A stretch of DNA of 64,000 bases from Gallaecimonas sp045291545 (GTDB taxonomy: Bacteria; Pseudomonadota; Gammaproteobacteria; Enterobacterales; Gallaecimonadaceae), in contig NZ_CP149514.1 in assembly GCF_045291545.1 (NCBI RefSeq), positions 2,782,809 to 2,846,808 of the forward strand, written 5' to 3'. The position numbers and the translations under genes were made by a program. The notes under the pieces are model-generated. The model was not told where the DNA came from, ran no database searches, and worked only from the letters and a program-made list of their open reading frames with translations. Positions 35,311-43,670 of this stretch are shown piece by piece. Within the stretch, counting starts at the first letter, position 1, and each line of letters opens with the position of its first letter.

Positions 35311-37472
35311 CAGAAGCTTATCTTCAGGCCAGCATAGACTTCACGACCCCGCAGCGGGCCATAGATATAGGCAACATCAAAGCCGCCTGCGGGCCCATAA
35401 AAGAGTGGCGAGTCTTCATCGCCAGCCTGGGTATGATCAAACAGGTTGGTGGCACCGACATAAAGCTCGGCAGTATCGTTAAGCTGGTAGGCGGCTCGCA
35501 CATCAACCGTGCTGTAAGCCGGGGCATCTAGTGTTTTTTTACTGGCCGGGTCGACATTACCGTCGCTAAAGATCCGGTTGTAGCCATCATAGCCATACTG
35601 AGCCAAGTCGCGAGCCCCTACCCAGCTCCAGCTAGCGTAGAGATCCCAGCCGGCAATATCCCAGTCCAGGCTGGCATTTATGCGGTTTTCCACCGGTGCG
35701 ATGGCGTAGGACGATTTAAACACCTGACTGTGATCAAAATGCTCGGCAGTCAGGTTTGCACTGAGGCCATTACCCAGATCATAACCAATAGCGATGTCGG
35801 TAGTGACAACCGAGCCACGCTTATTCAGCTGATGCAGCAGTGGAACGCCATTGGCGTCAGCTGTCAGTGCGGCCAGGTTATCAACAGCAGTCCATGCCAC
35901 CGCCGCAGTGGCAGTGAGGCGTTGGCCCTGATAGTTCAGAGAATAGGTAACCGAATCAGAGCGTTCGACATCGTGAATATCAATGTGAAAGCCCAAGGCG
36001 CTGTCGAGAATACCGTGGTCGGTTTCAAAAAAAGACAGTGGCGCCCGGTAGCCGCGGCCTAGAGATAATCGTGAGGTCCACAGCGGGGTGTGGTGGTAGC
36101 GCAGGTCGATACGTGGCGAGACAATGGTTTTTGCGAGCTCAACACCGGGCTTGGCCGGGTCGATAAAATCAGCGGTGATCTGATCAATCCGCAAGGCCAT
36201 GGCCACTTCCAATGCTGCATTGGGATGCCAGGTATCCTGGCCGTAAAGGCCGTTGACGACGTAATTAAAGGCGTCTGAGACATAGTCCGGATTGGCGCTG
36301 CCGGCTTTGGAAAAAGAACGCATGCGTTCGTCACGACGGTCGGCACCGAAAGTCAGCAGGTGCTGGTCTGATGCCACATAGTTGGCCCGGGCATCAAAAA
36401 ACAGCATGTAGTCCTTGGCGCTGTAATCAAAGCCTTCGTAGAAAGAGTCCTGATTGTGGTCGGCATAGCTTACTGCCAGATGCAGGTTCCAGCGGCTGTT
36501 GATTTCTTTTAGCAGTGCCAGCGAGGCTTCGTTACGTTGGGTCTTGATCCATTCGGTGGTTTCCCAGGCCTTACCGATGTAACGGTGGCGAACATCGCCG
36601 TCGGCAAACAGCTGGCTGGGCGCACTTGCCTGGCCATCAAAACTGGCCAGCACACTGCCAATGCTGGCGGCCTGGCCATCGGCAAAAGTACGGCCCAACA
36701 TTGGCCCACCAAATATTTCCGATTCGGTGTTGGCTACGCGCACAACAATGTTGTCAAAGTCACCGATGTCATGGGACACCCTGGCCACCAGGGTACGGTT
36801 ACTCTGCTGAGGCGCTTCATTGACGTTGTTGTGATCCTTGTCCACCTGATCGCGGTTATCGTACTGCGCCACCAGCGTACCGCGGGTGCGGCCATTGTCA
36901 CTGACACCTTTACCCAGCAGGGCCAGCTTGCGGTAGCCGTCGCTGCCACTGGCCAGTTCCAGGCTGGCGCCGTTGTCGTAGGGGGTGAGGCTGACAATAT
37001 TAATGGTGCCACCAATGGCTTCCGGAGCGATCAAAGAAGCCCCGGCACCGCGTGCCACCTCAATCCGGCTGATGCCGGTGGTAGGAATAGCGTCCACCGC
37101 GTAATAGCCAGAAATCATGGTATGAACCGGCAGGCCATCGACCAAGAGGGTGGTTTGTTCCCCTTTCATGCCGTTGAGCATGATGCGCTTGACGCCGCAC
37201 ATGGAACACTCGTTAGAGACCTTCACTCCCGGTGAGCTATCAATAGCCTCAGTCAGGTTAACTGCGTTCTGACGGGCAATCCGCTGCTCGCCAATCACCT
37301 CTGTTTTGATGATGGTATTGGCCAGGCTGCCAGCCTGTTCAAGGCGCTGGCGAACACCAGTGACAGTGATCACCTCTGGCTTGGCTGTAGAGGTATTGTC
37401 GATATTGTTTGCCAGTACCGGCAAAGCAGGCAGTACAGTGACAGCAGGTAGCAGGGTGAACAGCGAACGCAT
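35310..37472 (-). CDS. TonB-dependent outer-membrane receptor with plug CxxC
   Basis: The 720-residue protein has a signal peptide, a TonB-box-like EVITVTG (33-39), a plug domain with RIEVARGAGASLIAPEAIGGTINIV, and a beta-barrel ending in aromatic F (LKISF). The plug has an unusual CSMC motif (C89, C92) right before VKRIMLNGMKGEQTTLLVDG. This suggests metal or thiol chemistry. The ligand is unknown. A perfect 8-3-8 palindrome resembling a Fur box lies 44 bp upstream of the start. The gene is just outside the left boundary of the mnmE island. Confidence 0.9.
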   Translation of the reverse strand: MRSLFTLLPAVTVLPALPVLANNIDNTSTAKPEVITVTGVRQRLEQAGSLANTIIKTEVIGEQRIARQNAVNLTEAIDSSPGVKVSNECSMCGVKRIMLNGMKGEQTTLLVDGLPVHTMISGYYAVDAIPTTGISRIEVARGAGASLIAPEAIGGTINIVSLTPYDNGASLELASGSDGYRKLALLGKGVSDNGRTRGTLVAQYDNRDQVDKDHNNVNEAPQQSNRTLVARVSHDIGDFDNIVVRVANTESEIFGGPMLGRTFADGQAASIGSVLASFDGQASAPSQLFADGDVRHRYIGKAWETTEWIKTQRNEASLALLKEINSRWNLHLAVSYADHNQDSFYEGFDYSAKDYMLFFDARANYVASDQHLLTFGADRRDERMRSFSKAGSANPDYVSDAFNYVVNGLYGQDTWHPNAALEVAMALRIDQITADFIDPAKPGVELAKTIVSPRIDLRYHHTPLWTSRLSLGRGYRAPLSFFETDHGILDSALGFHIDIHDVERSDSVTYSLNYQGQRLTATAAVAWTAVDNLAALTADANGVPLLHQLNKRGSVVTTDIAIGYDLGNGLSANLTAEHFDHSQVFKSSYAIAPVENRINASLDWDIAGWDLYASWSWVGARDLAQYGYDGYNRIFSDGNVDPASKKTLDAPAYSTVDVRAAYQLNDTAELYVGATNLFDHTQAGDEDSPLFYGPAGGFDVAYIYGPLRGREVYAGLKISF

Positions 37473-37515
37473 GGCAATGAGCTCCGTTAAACTAAACGGC
37501 GCTCATAGTAATGTT

Positions 37516-37534
37516 GTTGATAATGGTTATCAAC
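37516..37534. promoter_or_regulatory. Fur-like palindrome upstream of the TonB receptor
   Basis: GTTGATAA-TGG-TTATCAAC is a perfect 8-bp inverted repeat resembling the GATAAT-based Fur box. Control by iron or another metal regulator is inferred from position and sequence. Confidence 0.55.
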
Positions 37535-37562
37535 CGTATTTGTGTTTAATCTGTATCACCAC

Positions 37563-37579
37563 TACTTGCCGATACAGAA
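37563..37579. repeat. Left attachment site of the mnmE genomic island
   Basis: TACTTGCCGATACAGAA is identical to 59874-59890, which encodes the end of mnmE (FCIGK plus stop on the minus strand). It marks the distal island boundary. Confidence 0.9.
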
Positions 37580-37919
37580 TGTAAAGAATCTATTGGCTTC
37601 AATACGTTAGTGACTTTCCGGGGGGCACTTGGGGTAAAAGTAACTAAAACAGCATCTTGAGAGGTCTATCACGGGTTTCTACTATCGTGCAGTGTTTCCA
37701 TCGGTGGCTCGGCCTATCCGTGTAACCACCCCACATACAACATATTTATTCCCAGCCAGTAGTCGATAGATTATGAGGGAGCGTCACGCTTCCCATTTGA
37801 TCAACTAAATGTCCTAGGTTCGAGTCCTATACCCTTGTGATCTTACATTCAGCTGCGATTTCACCCGTCACGTCCAGGTGATTGTGCACCAATTCACATG
37901 GTAACTATGCTACCCGTGA
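37580..37919. other. Island left end, no gene
   Basis: This stretch holds the left-end repeat (37631-37699) shared with 41459-41529, and a tRNA T-arm-like scrap near 37813-37830 (CTAGGTTCGAGTCCTAT). No complete tRNA or open reading frame is supportable. Confidence 0.6.
37631..37699. repeat. Island left-end repeat, copy A
   Basis: About 69 bp are roughly 80% identical to 41459-41529. Both start GGGGTAAAAG and share TTTCTNCTATCGTGCAG. This is probably the left terminus (with integrase arm sites) of each of two tandem islands. Confidence 0.7.
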
Positions 37920-38291
37920 TCACTGCACCTTGTATTTTTCAGACCAAATTCGCAGGTCGTCCAGCACCTTTAGGGCGCTGCGGCCAAAGTCGGTCAGCTC
38001 GTAGGTGACCGCCACCGGACGATCGCTGAGAACCTTGCGGATCACCATGCCACGGCCTTCGAGTTCCTTGAGGCGCTGGTCGATGATCTTCTTGCTGGCG
38101 CCGCCCAGCATACGAGTCAGGTCATTGAAGCGCACCGGGCCGTCTTTCAAGTGAAAGATGATGGATCCTGTCCACTTGCCGCCAATCACCCGCATGCCCT
38201 TTTCGATGGAACAGGGTTCCAGGCAGGGATTGATCACTTTTTTCCTGCCGTAATCATCTGTTTCGACAGTCGTTTTTCCTTTCTCACTCAT
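37920..38291 (-). CDS. HxlR family transcriptional regulator
   Basis: I start at ATG 38291 (123 residues); extra codons upstream are not family-like. The HxlR winged helix is clear: PCLEPCSIEKGMRVIGGKWTGSIIFHLKDGPVRFNDLTRML and RPVAVTYELTDFGRSAL. Cysteines near the N-terminus (C-x3-C) could sense electrophiles or quinones, as in related regulators. It is divergent from the quinone reductase gene. It probably controls that gene and itself from the shared 109-bp gap, where an imperfect repeat GTTAC/GTAAAC lies at 38304-38319. Confidence 0.9.
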   Translation of the reverse strand: MSEKGKTTVETDDYGRKKVINPCLEPCSIEKGMRVIGGKWTGSIIFHLKDGPVRFNDLTRMLGGASKKIIDQRLKELEGRGMVIRKVLSDRPVAVTYELTDFGRSALKVLDDLRIWSEKYKVQ

Positions 38292-38400
38292 GTTTTTTGC
38301 CCAGTTACCAAAAGTAAACCAATTGAACCGACATTCAAGGTGAAAATAGTATACCAGCACACCTTAATTGACCGCAAAGCCCGATAGCGAGGAGAGCGCC

Positions 38401-38985
38401 ATGAGTAATGTGCTGATCATCAACGCCCACCATAAGTACCCTTTTTCCGAAGGCCGCATGAATGCCGCCCTGGTGCAGTCAGCCGACGAGTTGCTGCGTG
38501 CCAAGGGTCATCAAACCCGTATTGTCACCATCGATGACGGCTGGGATGTCGAGCAGGAACTGGCCAATCACCAATGGGCTGACATTGTCATTCTGCAAAC
38601 CCCAGTGAACTGGATGATGGTGCCCTGGACCTTCAAGAAATACATGGACGAGGTCTACACCGCCGGTATGGGCGGCGCCCTCTGCAAGGGTGATGGTCGC
38701 CACCACGACGCGCCCAAGGAAAACTACGGCGCTGGCGGTACCTTGCAGGGCAAGCGCTACATGCTGTCGCTGACCTTCAACGCCCCCGCTGAGTCCTTCA
38801 ATGATCCGGATGAATACCTCTTCCAAGGTAAAGGCGTCGACGATCTGTGGTTGCCCATGCATATGAACTTCCGTTTCTTCGGGATGGAAGCCATGCCTAC
38901 CTTCGCCTGCTACGACGTGATGAAAAATGGCGATTTCGAAGGTGACCTGGCGCGGTTCCAGTCCTATCTGAAAGATAATTTCTGA
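38401..38985 (+). CDS. MdaB-like NAD(P)H quinone reductase (flavodoxin fold)
   Basis: I start at ATG 38401 after a GAGGAGAG site (194 residues). The sequence follows MdaB throughout: NVLIINAHHKYPFSEGRMN, WADIVILQTPVNWMMVPWTFKKYMDEV, GTLQGKRYMLSLTFNAPAESF and FFGMEAMPTFACYDV. MdaB uses FAD and NADPH for two-electron reduction of quinones, avoiding semiquinone radicals. Together with HxlR, an AhpD-like protein, LtrA and a GFA protein it forms what looks like an electrophile/quinone stress cassette in the first island. Confidence 0.9.
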   Translation: MSNVLIINAHHKYPFSEGRMNAALVQSADELLRAKGHQTRIVTIDDGWDVEQELANHQWADIVILQTPVNWMMVPWTFKKYMDEVYTAGMGGALCKGDGRHHDAPKENYGAGGTLQGKRYMLSLTFNAPAESFNDPDEYLFQGKGVDDLWLPMHMNFRFFGMEAMPTFACYDVMKNGDFEGDLARFQSYLKDNF

Positions 38986-39042
38986 TCTTGATTTGAGCTC
39001 CGTGGAGCCATGCTCACGGTGCTATTTAATGAGGATAAATCC

Positions 39043-39606
39043 ATGAGCCCGTTTCAGTACCACAATCAGGAAAGCGCTCCTGATGAGGCCAAACCTCTGC
39101 TGACCCAGTCGCAGAAAAGCTTCGGCATGATCCCTAATCTTCACAAGATCCTCGCCGAGGCGCCGGCCACTTACGCCGCCTACAACACCACTTTTGAGCT
39201 CTTCATGAAAAACACCACGCTGTCACCCTTGGAGCAGCAAGTGGTGTTCATGACCGCCAACTTCGAGAACAACTGCCACTATTGCGTGCCCGGCCATACC
39301 TGGATGATGCATGCGGCCAAAATGCCTGAAGCGGTGATAACTGCCCTGCGCGAAGGCACGGCTCTGCCCGATGCCAAACTGCAAGCGCTGCACGACTTCA
39401 GCAAGGCATTGTTGGATAACCGTGGCCATATCGGTGATGAAGGCCTGCAGGCCTTCTTGGGGGCTGGCTACAGCAAGCGCCAGGCGCTGGAGGTGCTGAC
39501 CGGTCTTGCCGCCAAGCTCATCTCCAACTTTACCAACGCCTTAGCGCACACCGAGCCGGATGCGGTCTTCGAGGTCTACGCCTGGACCCATCCCAGTCAA
39601 CGTTAA
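39043..39606 (+). CDS. AhpD-like carboxymuconolactone decarboxylase family protein
   Basis: I start at ATG 39043 with a GAGG site (187 residues). The alkylhydroperoxidase-type motif is present as ENNCHYCVPGHTWMMH (CxxC plus downstream His), followed by DAKLQALHDFSKALLDNRGH. The family includes disulfide-based peroxide reductases and decarboxylases. The redox role is favoured by the CxxC and by the quinone reductase gene just upstream. Confidence 0.88.
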   Translation: MSPFQYHNQESAPDEAKPLLTQSQKSFGMIPNLHKILAEAPATYAAYNTTFELFMKNTTLSPLEQQVVFMTANFENNCHYCVPGHTWMMHAAKMPEAVITALREGTALPDAKLQALHDFSKALLDNRGHIGDEGLQAFLGAGYSKRQALEVLTGLAAKLISNFTNALAHTEPDAVFEVYAWTHPSQR

Positions 39607-39620
39607 CCTAAGGAGCCGCC

Positions 39621-40757
39621 GTGGTGGACTCTCTCTATCGCGCCAAAGAGCGACATGCGACCTGGCTGGAACTGTTCTTTGACCTGGTTTTTGTGGCGGT
39701 GATCGGCGTTATCGCCCACGACTTGGCGCACACTCACGGCGGCCATATCAGCGGCGTGCAATTGCTGCGCTTTTTGTTGGTGTTCATCCCGATCTGGTGG
39801 ATTTGGATGACCCACACGCTCTTTGCCAACCGTTTTGACAAGGACAGCCGCGAGCATCGCCTGCTGAGCCTGACGATCATGGCGTTGCTGGTGATGCTCT
39901 CCACCGTGGTTGAGGAGAGTTTAGGCCGTGGCTTTGGCCTATTCGCCGGCCTTTATGGCGCTGTTAGACTATTGCTGGCCCTGTTGTACGGCCTGGCCTA
40001 TCGGCACCACGAGGCGCTGCGCGCACCACTTAAATCAGTCATGCTGGCCATTGCCCTGGGCGGCGTTATCAGCGCCAGCGCGGCGCTGCTGGACGGACCT
40101 TGGCGCTATGGGGTGTTTTATCTGGGTATTTTGTTTGACGTGCTGTGGCAGGTCAGCCGGCGCCACCAGCTCGAGCAACTGCCCATCGACCGGCGCCACC
40201 TGGTTGAGCGCATTGGTCTGCTGGCGATCATCATCCTCGGCGAGTCGATGATTGCCATGGTCGCCTCGCTGGACCATAGCCACTGGGATGCCTTTGATGT
40301 CGGCTCGGCCGTCACCGGCTTTTTGCTGATCGGTGCCATCTGGTGGATTTACTTCGACAGTTTCCCGGTGCTGGAACGGGCCCAGCGCCTAACCAACGGC
40401 TATGTACTGATTTTCGCCCACCTCTTTTTATGCATGGGCTTGCTGCTGTTGGCCAACATGATCCGCCACGCCATTTTGGGCGATCTTGACCGTACCACCT
40501 TCAGCATGCTGGGGGTCTCGGGGCTCTGTCTATTCTATTTGGGTAAGCAGGTGCCTTATTGGTACGCCTTCGTGCCGTGGCGCCGCGCCATCGTCAGCAA
40601 TACCCTGATCTGCGTTGGCATCACGGTGGCCAGTAGCTTCCTGCCCAGGGTCGAGTACTCCCTGTTCGGGATGATGCTGGGCATGTTGGTCTATGTGGCC
40701 CTCACATTTAGGCGGATCCTTTCCGTGGATGTCAGCGACTACCTCAGTGAGCACTGA
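39621..40757 (+). CDS. Low temperature requirement protein A (LtrA) family membrane protein
   Basis: The 378-residue protein has about ten hydrophobic segments and the family opening RHATWLELFFDLVFVAVIGVIAHDL, with ERIGLLAIIILGESMIAMV. The function of LtrA proteins is unknown beyond a cold-growth phenotype in Listeria. The start is one of two adjacent GTG codons (39621 or 39624) after AAGGAG. It follows the AhpD-like gene by 14 bp and is probably co-transcribed. Confidence 0.88.
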   Translation: MVDSLYRAKERHATWLELFFDLVFVAVIGVIAHDLAHTHGGHISGVQLLRFLLVFIPIWWIWMTHTLFANRFDKDSREHRLLSLTIMALLVMLSTVVEESLGRGFGLFAGLYGAVRLLLALLYGLAYRHHEALRAPLKSVMLAIALGGVISASAALLDGPWRYGVFYLGILFDVLWQVSRRHQLEQLPIDRRHLVERIGLLAIIILGESMIAMVASLDHSHWDAFDVGSAVTGFLLIGAIWWIYFDSFPVLERAQRLTNGYVLIFAHLFLCMGLLLLANMIRHAILGDLDRTTFSMLGVSGLCLFYLGKQVPYWYAFVPWRRAIVSNTLICVGITVASSFLPRVEYSLFGMMLGMLVYVALTFRRILSVDVSDYLSEH

Positions 40758-40780
40758 CGCATCGAGTCAACGAGGAATGT

Positions 40781-41182
40781 ATGAGCAATAACTACCAAGT
40801 ATCCTGCGATTGTCAGGCTGTCTCCGTCAGCATGGAAGGACAACCGCGTGTCCACGCCTATTGTCACTGCGAAGACTGCCGCGAGCTGCTGCAAGTCCCT
40901 TACCATTCGGTACTGGCCTGGGAAGCCGATCGGCTGCACATCAGCAAGGGAGCCGGTGAAGTCGTGAGTTTTCAGCACCCGCATAAACGTATGACGCGGG
41001 TCTTCTGCAAGCACTGTGGCGAGATCTTGTACAACACCAATGCCATGGGCTGGAAGCTGGTATCCCAACACCTATTCAAAAAGTGTAATGCCAATCAGTT
41101 ACCATCAGGCTTTGAGGCGAATGCACACTTTTTCTACGATCGACGTGTAATCGACATCGCCGATAACCTACCTAAGAAGTGA
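40781..41182 (+). CDS. GFA/CENP-V family zinc protein
   Basis: The 133-residue protein has the glutathione-dependent formaldehyde-activating fold with zinc ligands in SCDCQAV, YCHCEDCRELL and FCKHCGEILYN. Family members act on S-hydroxymethylglutathione or related thiol adducts, though many have other or unknown roles. It is the last gene of the cassette, 23 bp after ltrA. Confidence 0.88.
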   Translation: MSNNYQVSCDCQAVSVSMEGQPRVHAYCHCEDCRELLQVPYHSVLAWEADRLHISKGAGEVVSFQHPHKRMTRVFCKHCGEILYNTNAMGWKLVSQHLFKKCNANQLPSGFEANAHFFYDRRVIDIADNLPKK

Positions 41183-41349
41183 GATGGGATGAGACCCAGT
41201 ATGGGTCTGTATCATCTGGCCTAAGGTCTTATCGGTCAGTCTGGAAGCCCTGTTGGGACAGTTCCATCTATGCCTGAATTGCTTGAGTAAATAGTACCTT
41301 CTTGCTTCACTTGCGCTAGCCGGCTATGCCGTCACTCCAGAACACTGGG

Positions 41350-41430
41350 GCAATCGAGATGGTGTTTGCCGGTCTAGTATTCGAAGAGCCCTTTGGCGCG
41401 GATGGCTTGCTGCCCGCAGGGGTTCCTTGT
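41350..41430 (-). pseudogene. Fragment of a tyrosine integrase gene
   Basis: On the minus strand one frame reads AIRAKGLFEY-stop-TGKHHLD. This matches residues 70-87 of the intact island integrase (AIRAKRLFEYETGKHHLD) with a glutamate codon turned into TAG. DNA identity to 59457-59541 is high. The rest of the gene is gone. Confidence 0.88.
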
Positions 41431-41458
41431 TGCTGACTCACTGAGCCGAGGTACTCTC

Positions 41459-41529
41459 GGGGTAAAAGCAACTCAAACAGTGTCTTGAGATGATGAACAC
41501 GGGGTTTCTGCTATCGTGCAGCGTTCCCA
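41459..41529. repeat. Island left-end repeat, copy B
   Basis: This is the partner of 37631-37699. It directly follows the right-end sequence GGTACTCTCGGGGTAAA, so the fusion point of the two islands is at GGGGTAAA (41459-41466). Confidence 0.7.
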
Positions 41530-41731
41530 CATAGTTCGTCCGCTCCTCCATATGAATCAATGCGAGACCACCACACGCAATCAAAACCGCTTTTTTGGGT
41601 GAGTTTTGAGCGTATTTTGGACCGACTATAGCCTGCTTGGTGCCTGGAAAACTGCTTTTACGCTTCGAACTGTGCAAGGTTCCCAGATATCAGTCTGGGC
41701 ATTCGTGCAACTGCCCCATATGCGGTAATCC

Positions 41732-43051
41732 TTAATCCCAGCCCGTTGTCAGCCTGGCTGAGCGAGCCTTAACGCCCTCTAATATGGCGCTGCTGATGGC
41801 AGCCGGGAAGTCTGCTGGCAGTTGTTGGGTCACGCGCTCAATAACATTATCAACGGAGTTGGCCAGTTCTGTCAGGATCTCTGCCATAGCAGAACGCTCA
41901 AATCCCACAGCTTTGGCCGTTTGGAAGAAGTGGCGCGGGAATATCTGTTCAATGGCGTACTTCTTACCCTTGCTGCCTGCCAGACCCATGGCGAGCTTGG
42001 CGTCCCTTCGGTTGAGGCCTCGGCCGCCAAACACCGGATAGACAGACAGGATGTCGTAAAAAGGGGTCAGCCGAAAACGCCCTTGTGGCTCAATGAACAC
42101 CGAGAAGTTCTTGGCGTGGCCATCGGTAGCGGCCAGCAACCAGAACAACACTTGTGCCTTCATGAAGTGGTAGCGGTCCTGCTCTGCGTTGGCTGACCCC
42201 AGCAGGTAGTGCATTATCTCGCCTATCCCAGGGCCGCCTTGGCTTTCGTATTTCCGTGCTGACGGAACACTCAACACCTGGCAAAAATCTTCCTGGGGCA
42301 GCCGCATGATCCAACTACCGTCCGAGGCATACCTGCGGTCAAAACGTTCCACGGCCAAGGCTTTGATGTCATCAAGGTGCACCATAAAGCAATGGGGGAC
42401 CGGTAAACCAAACTCTTTTGCCAGCAGGGTGCAGAGATATTCGTTTTCGACGCTGTCTGACAAGTCGAGGCTGTATGAGTGGCTCTCTATCTTGCCGATA
42501 GGCAACTTGAGGATATGGGTGGTAGGCGTGGTGCCTTTGGGTTGGCACCAGCGGTCGTCTTTGAACAGCAGGGCGGTTTTTTCCTGGGCTCCTGCCAAGG
42601 AGATACGAAAGTCCTCAATGTCCTCAATCATGCCCAAAGGGGCGCCAACCTTGTAGCCGGTGAGTATCTTGGCCAGTTCTTGGTCAGGCAATGCTTTGAA
42701 GTCGATGGTGCGAATGTCACCCGGCGCGGCACCTTTGGGTAGCAGTTGTAGCGCGCCAACGGTATCTGCACCGACTCGTGCCAAAAGGTCGAAGGGTTGG
42801 GTTGAGTCTGCGTGATAGCGGGACAGGATCCGGCCTCTGATATCCGGGTTATCCGGCAACAGGTTATCGAAGAAGTTGTAGGCCTCATCACCCCGATAAG
42901 GCTGTCGCCGTAAGGGCATGGAAAGTGATATAGGACGGCTTCCAGGCTGATTAAGCCAGCTATCAGCGTATTGGAATGCATGGGCGCCGGTGCCAGCACG
43001 GCTGAAAACGCCCACCTGGTAGCCATTCATGTAGACATCCAGGTCAGCCAT
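41732..43051 (-). CDS. hipA: HipA family serine/threonine kinase toxin
   Basis: The 439-residue protein starts at ATG 43051, sharing one base with the hipB stop (TAATG). It has the N-terminal HipA subdomain (LDVYMNGYQVGVFSR, YNFFDNLLPDNPDIRGRI). Its kinase core includes SLAGAQEKTALL, HILKLP, AVERFDRR, the catalytic ATDGHAKNFS and the Mg-binding TPFYDILS. HipA of E. coli phosphorylates glutamyl-tRNA synthetase and causes growth arrest. The target here may differ. HipB encoded upstream should neutralise it and repress the operon. Confidence 0.93.
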   Translation of the reverse strand: MADLDVYMNGYQVGVFSRAGTGAHAFQYADSWLNQPGSRPISLSMPLRRQPYRGDEAYNFFDNLLPDNPDIRGRILSRYHADSTQPFDLLARVGADTVGALQLLPKGAAPGDIRTIDFKALPDQELAKILTGYKVGAPLGMIEDIEDFRISLAGAQEKTALLFKDDRWCQPKGTTPTTHILKLPIGKIESHSYSLDLSDSVENEYLCTLLAKEFGLPVPHCFMVHLDDIKALAVERFDRRYASDGSWIMRLPQEDFCQVLSVPSARKYESQGGPGIGEIMHYLLGSANAEQDRYHFMKAQVLFWLLAATDGHAKNFSVFIEPQGRFRLTPFYDILSVYPVFGGRGLNRRDAKLAMGLAGSKGKKYAIEQIFPRHFFQTAKAVGFERSAMAEILTELANSVDNVIERVTQQLPADFPAAISSAILEGVKARSARLTTGWD

Positions 43052-43302
43052 TACCACTCCTCTTTCCAGCCATCAGGGCTTTGGGTGTCGTTGCCTTTGG
43101 GTTTCACTTCCAGCTCCAGATCCAGTGCTGACAGGATCTTGAAGAAGGTTTCCAGCTTGGTTGTGCCCGGCTGGAGCTCAAAGCTCGATACCGTGTCCTG
43201 GCGGATCCCCACTTTGCTGGCCACTTTCCCCTGGGACAAATCGTCAGATAGACGCACATCTCGCAAGTAGGCGCTGAGCTGCTTAGCGTTGGTGATCTTC
43301 AT
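43051..43302 (-). CDS. hipB: HipB family antitoxin and repressor (Xre type)
   Basis: The 83-residue protein contains a Cro/CI helix-turn-helix (LSAYLRDVRLSDDLSQGKVASKVGIRQDTVSSFELQ) and a short tail (KGNDTQSPDGWKEEW) that may bind HipA. It precedes hipA with overlapping stop and start. Three palindromic operators lie just upstream. Confidence 0.92.
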   Translation of the reverse strand: MKITNAKQLSAYLRDVRLSDDLSQGKVASKVGIRQDTVSSFELQPGTTKLETFFKILSALDLELEVKPKGNDTQSPDGWKEEW

Positions 43303-43334
43303 GTCGTGGCACCCTGTGAACTGGATGATTTCAA

Positions 43335-43410
43335 TTTACACGCTTAAGCAGGTAAATCAAATTTCACACGCTATAGAGTGTGAAACTGTTCATACACGCT
43401 ATGGCGTGTA
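43335..43410. promoter_or_regulatory. Three palindromic HipB operators
   Basis: TTTCACAC and GTGTGAAA arms flank an 8-bp core (43362-43385). TACACGC-TATG-GCGTGTA is perfect (43393-43410). A weaker relative starting TTTACACGCTTAA lies at 43335-43356. Spacing is about 29 bp, allowing cooperative repressor binding on one DNA face. Confidence 0.75.
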
Positions 43411-43575
43411 ATTCCGCTATTACCTGCCATAGAGAGTCGTGTTTCCACTGACACCCAACCCAAAAAGTCGCTTTTGGATGAGCTCGCCCGTTGAGGATTG
43501 CGGGTGTGATCGAAAAGCTATCTGTAGGTACTGTTTGAGTGGCTGTACGTCAGTGCTTTAAGGGTATACCTAATA

Positions 43576-43648
43576 GGAACTATATTCCGGGCAGTAAAAA
43601 ACTATTTTGGAACCACTTAAAATGCACTAAGGTTGAGGAACTATTTAA
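43576..43648. repeat. Dyad repeats upstream of the serine recombinase (possible res site)
   Basis: GGAACTATATTCC (43576-43588), AACTATTTTGGAAC (43600-43613) and GGAACTATTTAA (43637-43648) share one half-site. Resolvases often act at several dyads next to their own gene and repress themselves there. This reading is inferred. Confidence 0.4.
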
Positions 43649-43670
43649 AACAGACTTGAGGCTGACATCG

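Larger units (their letters stand above)
41183..41731. other. Junction of the two tandem islands, no intact gene
   Basis: This gap contains the integrase remnant (41350-41430), a 17-bp match to the region upstream of the intact integrase (41450-41466 against 59748-59764) and the second copy of the left-end repeat. No intact gene is evident, and the rest shows nothing I recognise. Confidence 0.7.
43303..43670. other. hipBA operator region and serine-recombinase upstream repeats
   Basis: The left part holds the HipB operators (43335-43410). The right part (43576-43648) holds three copies of GGAACTAT-type dyads before the serine recombinase start. No gene is seen between. Confidence 0.7.

Noticed and set aside
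37805..37840. Complete tRNA gene at the island left end
   Set aside because: Only a T-arm-like piece is present. No acceptor, D or anticodon arms can be folded from the flanks.
41438..41677. Minus-strand 79-codon frame after the integrase remnant
   Set aside because: It runs through the non-coding left-end repeat, lacks a ribosome site and resembles nothing known.
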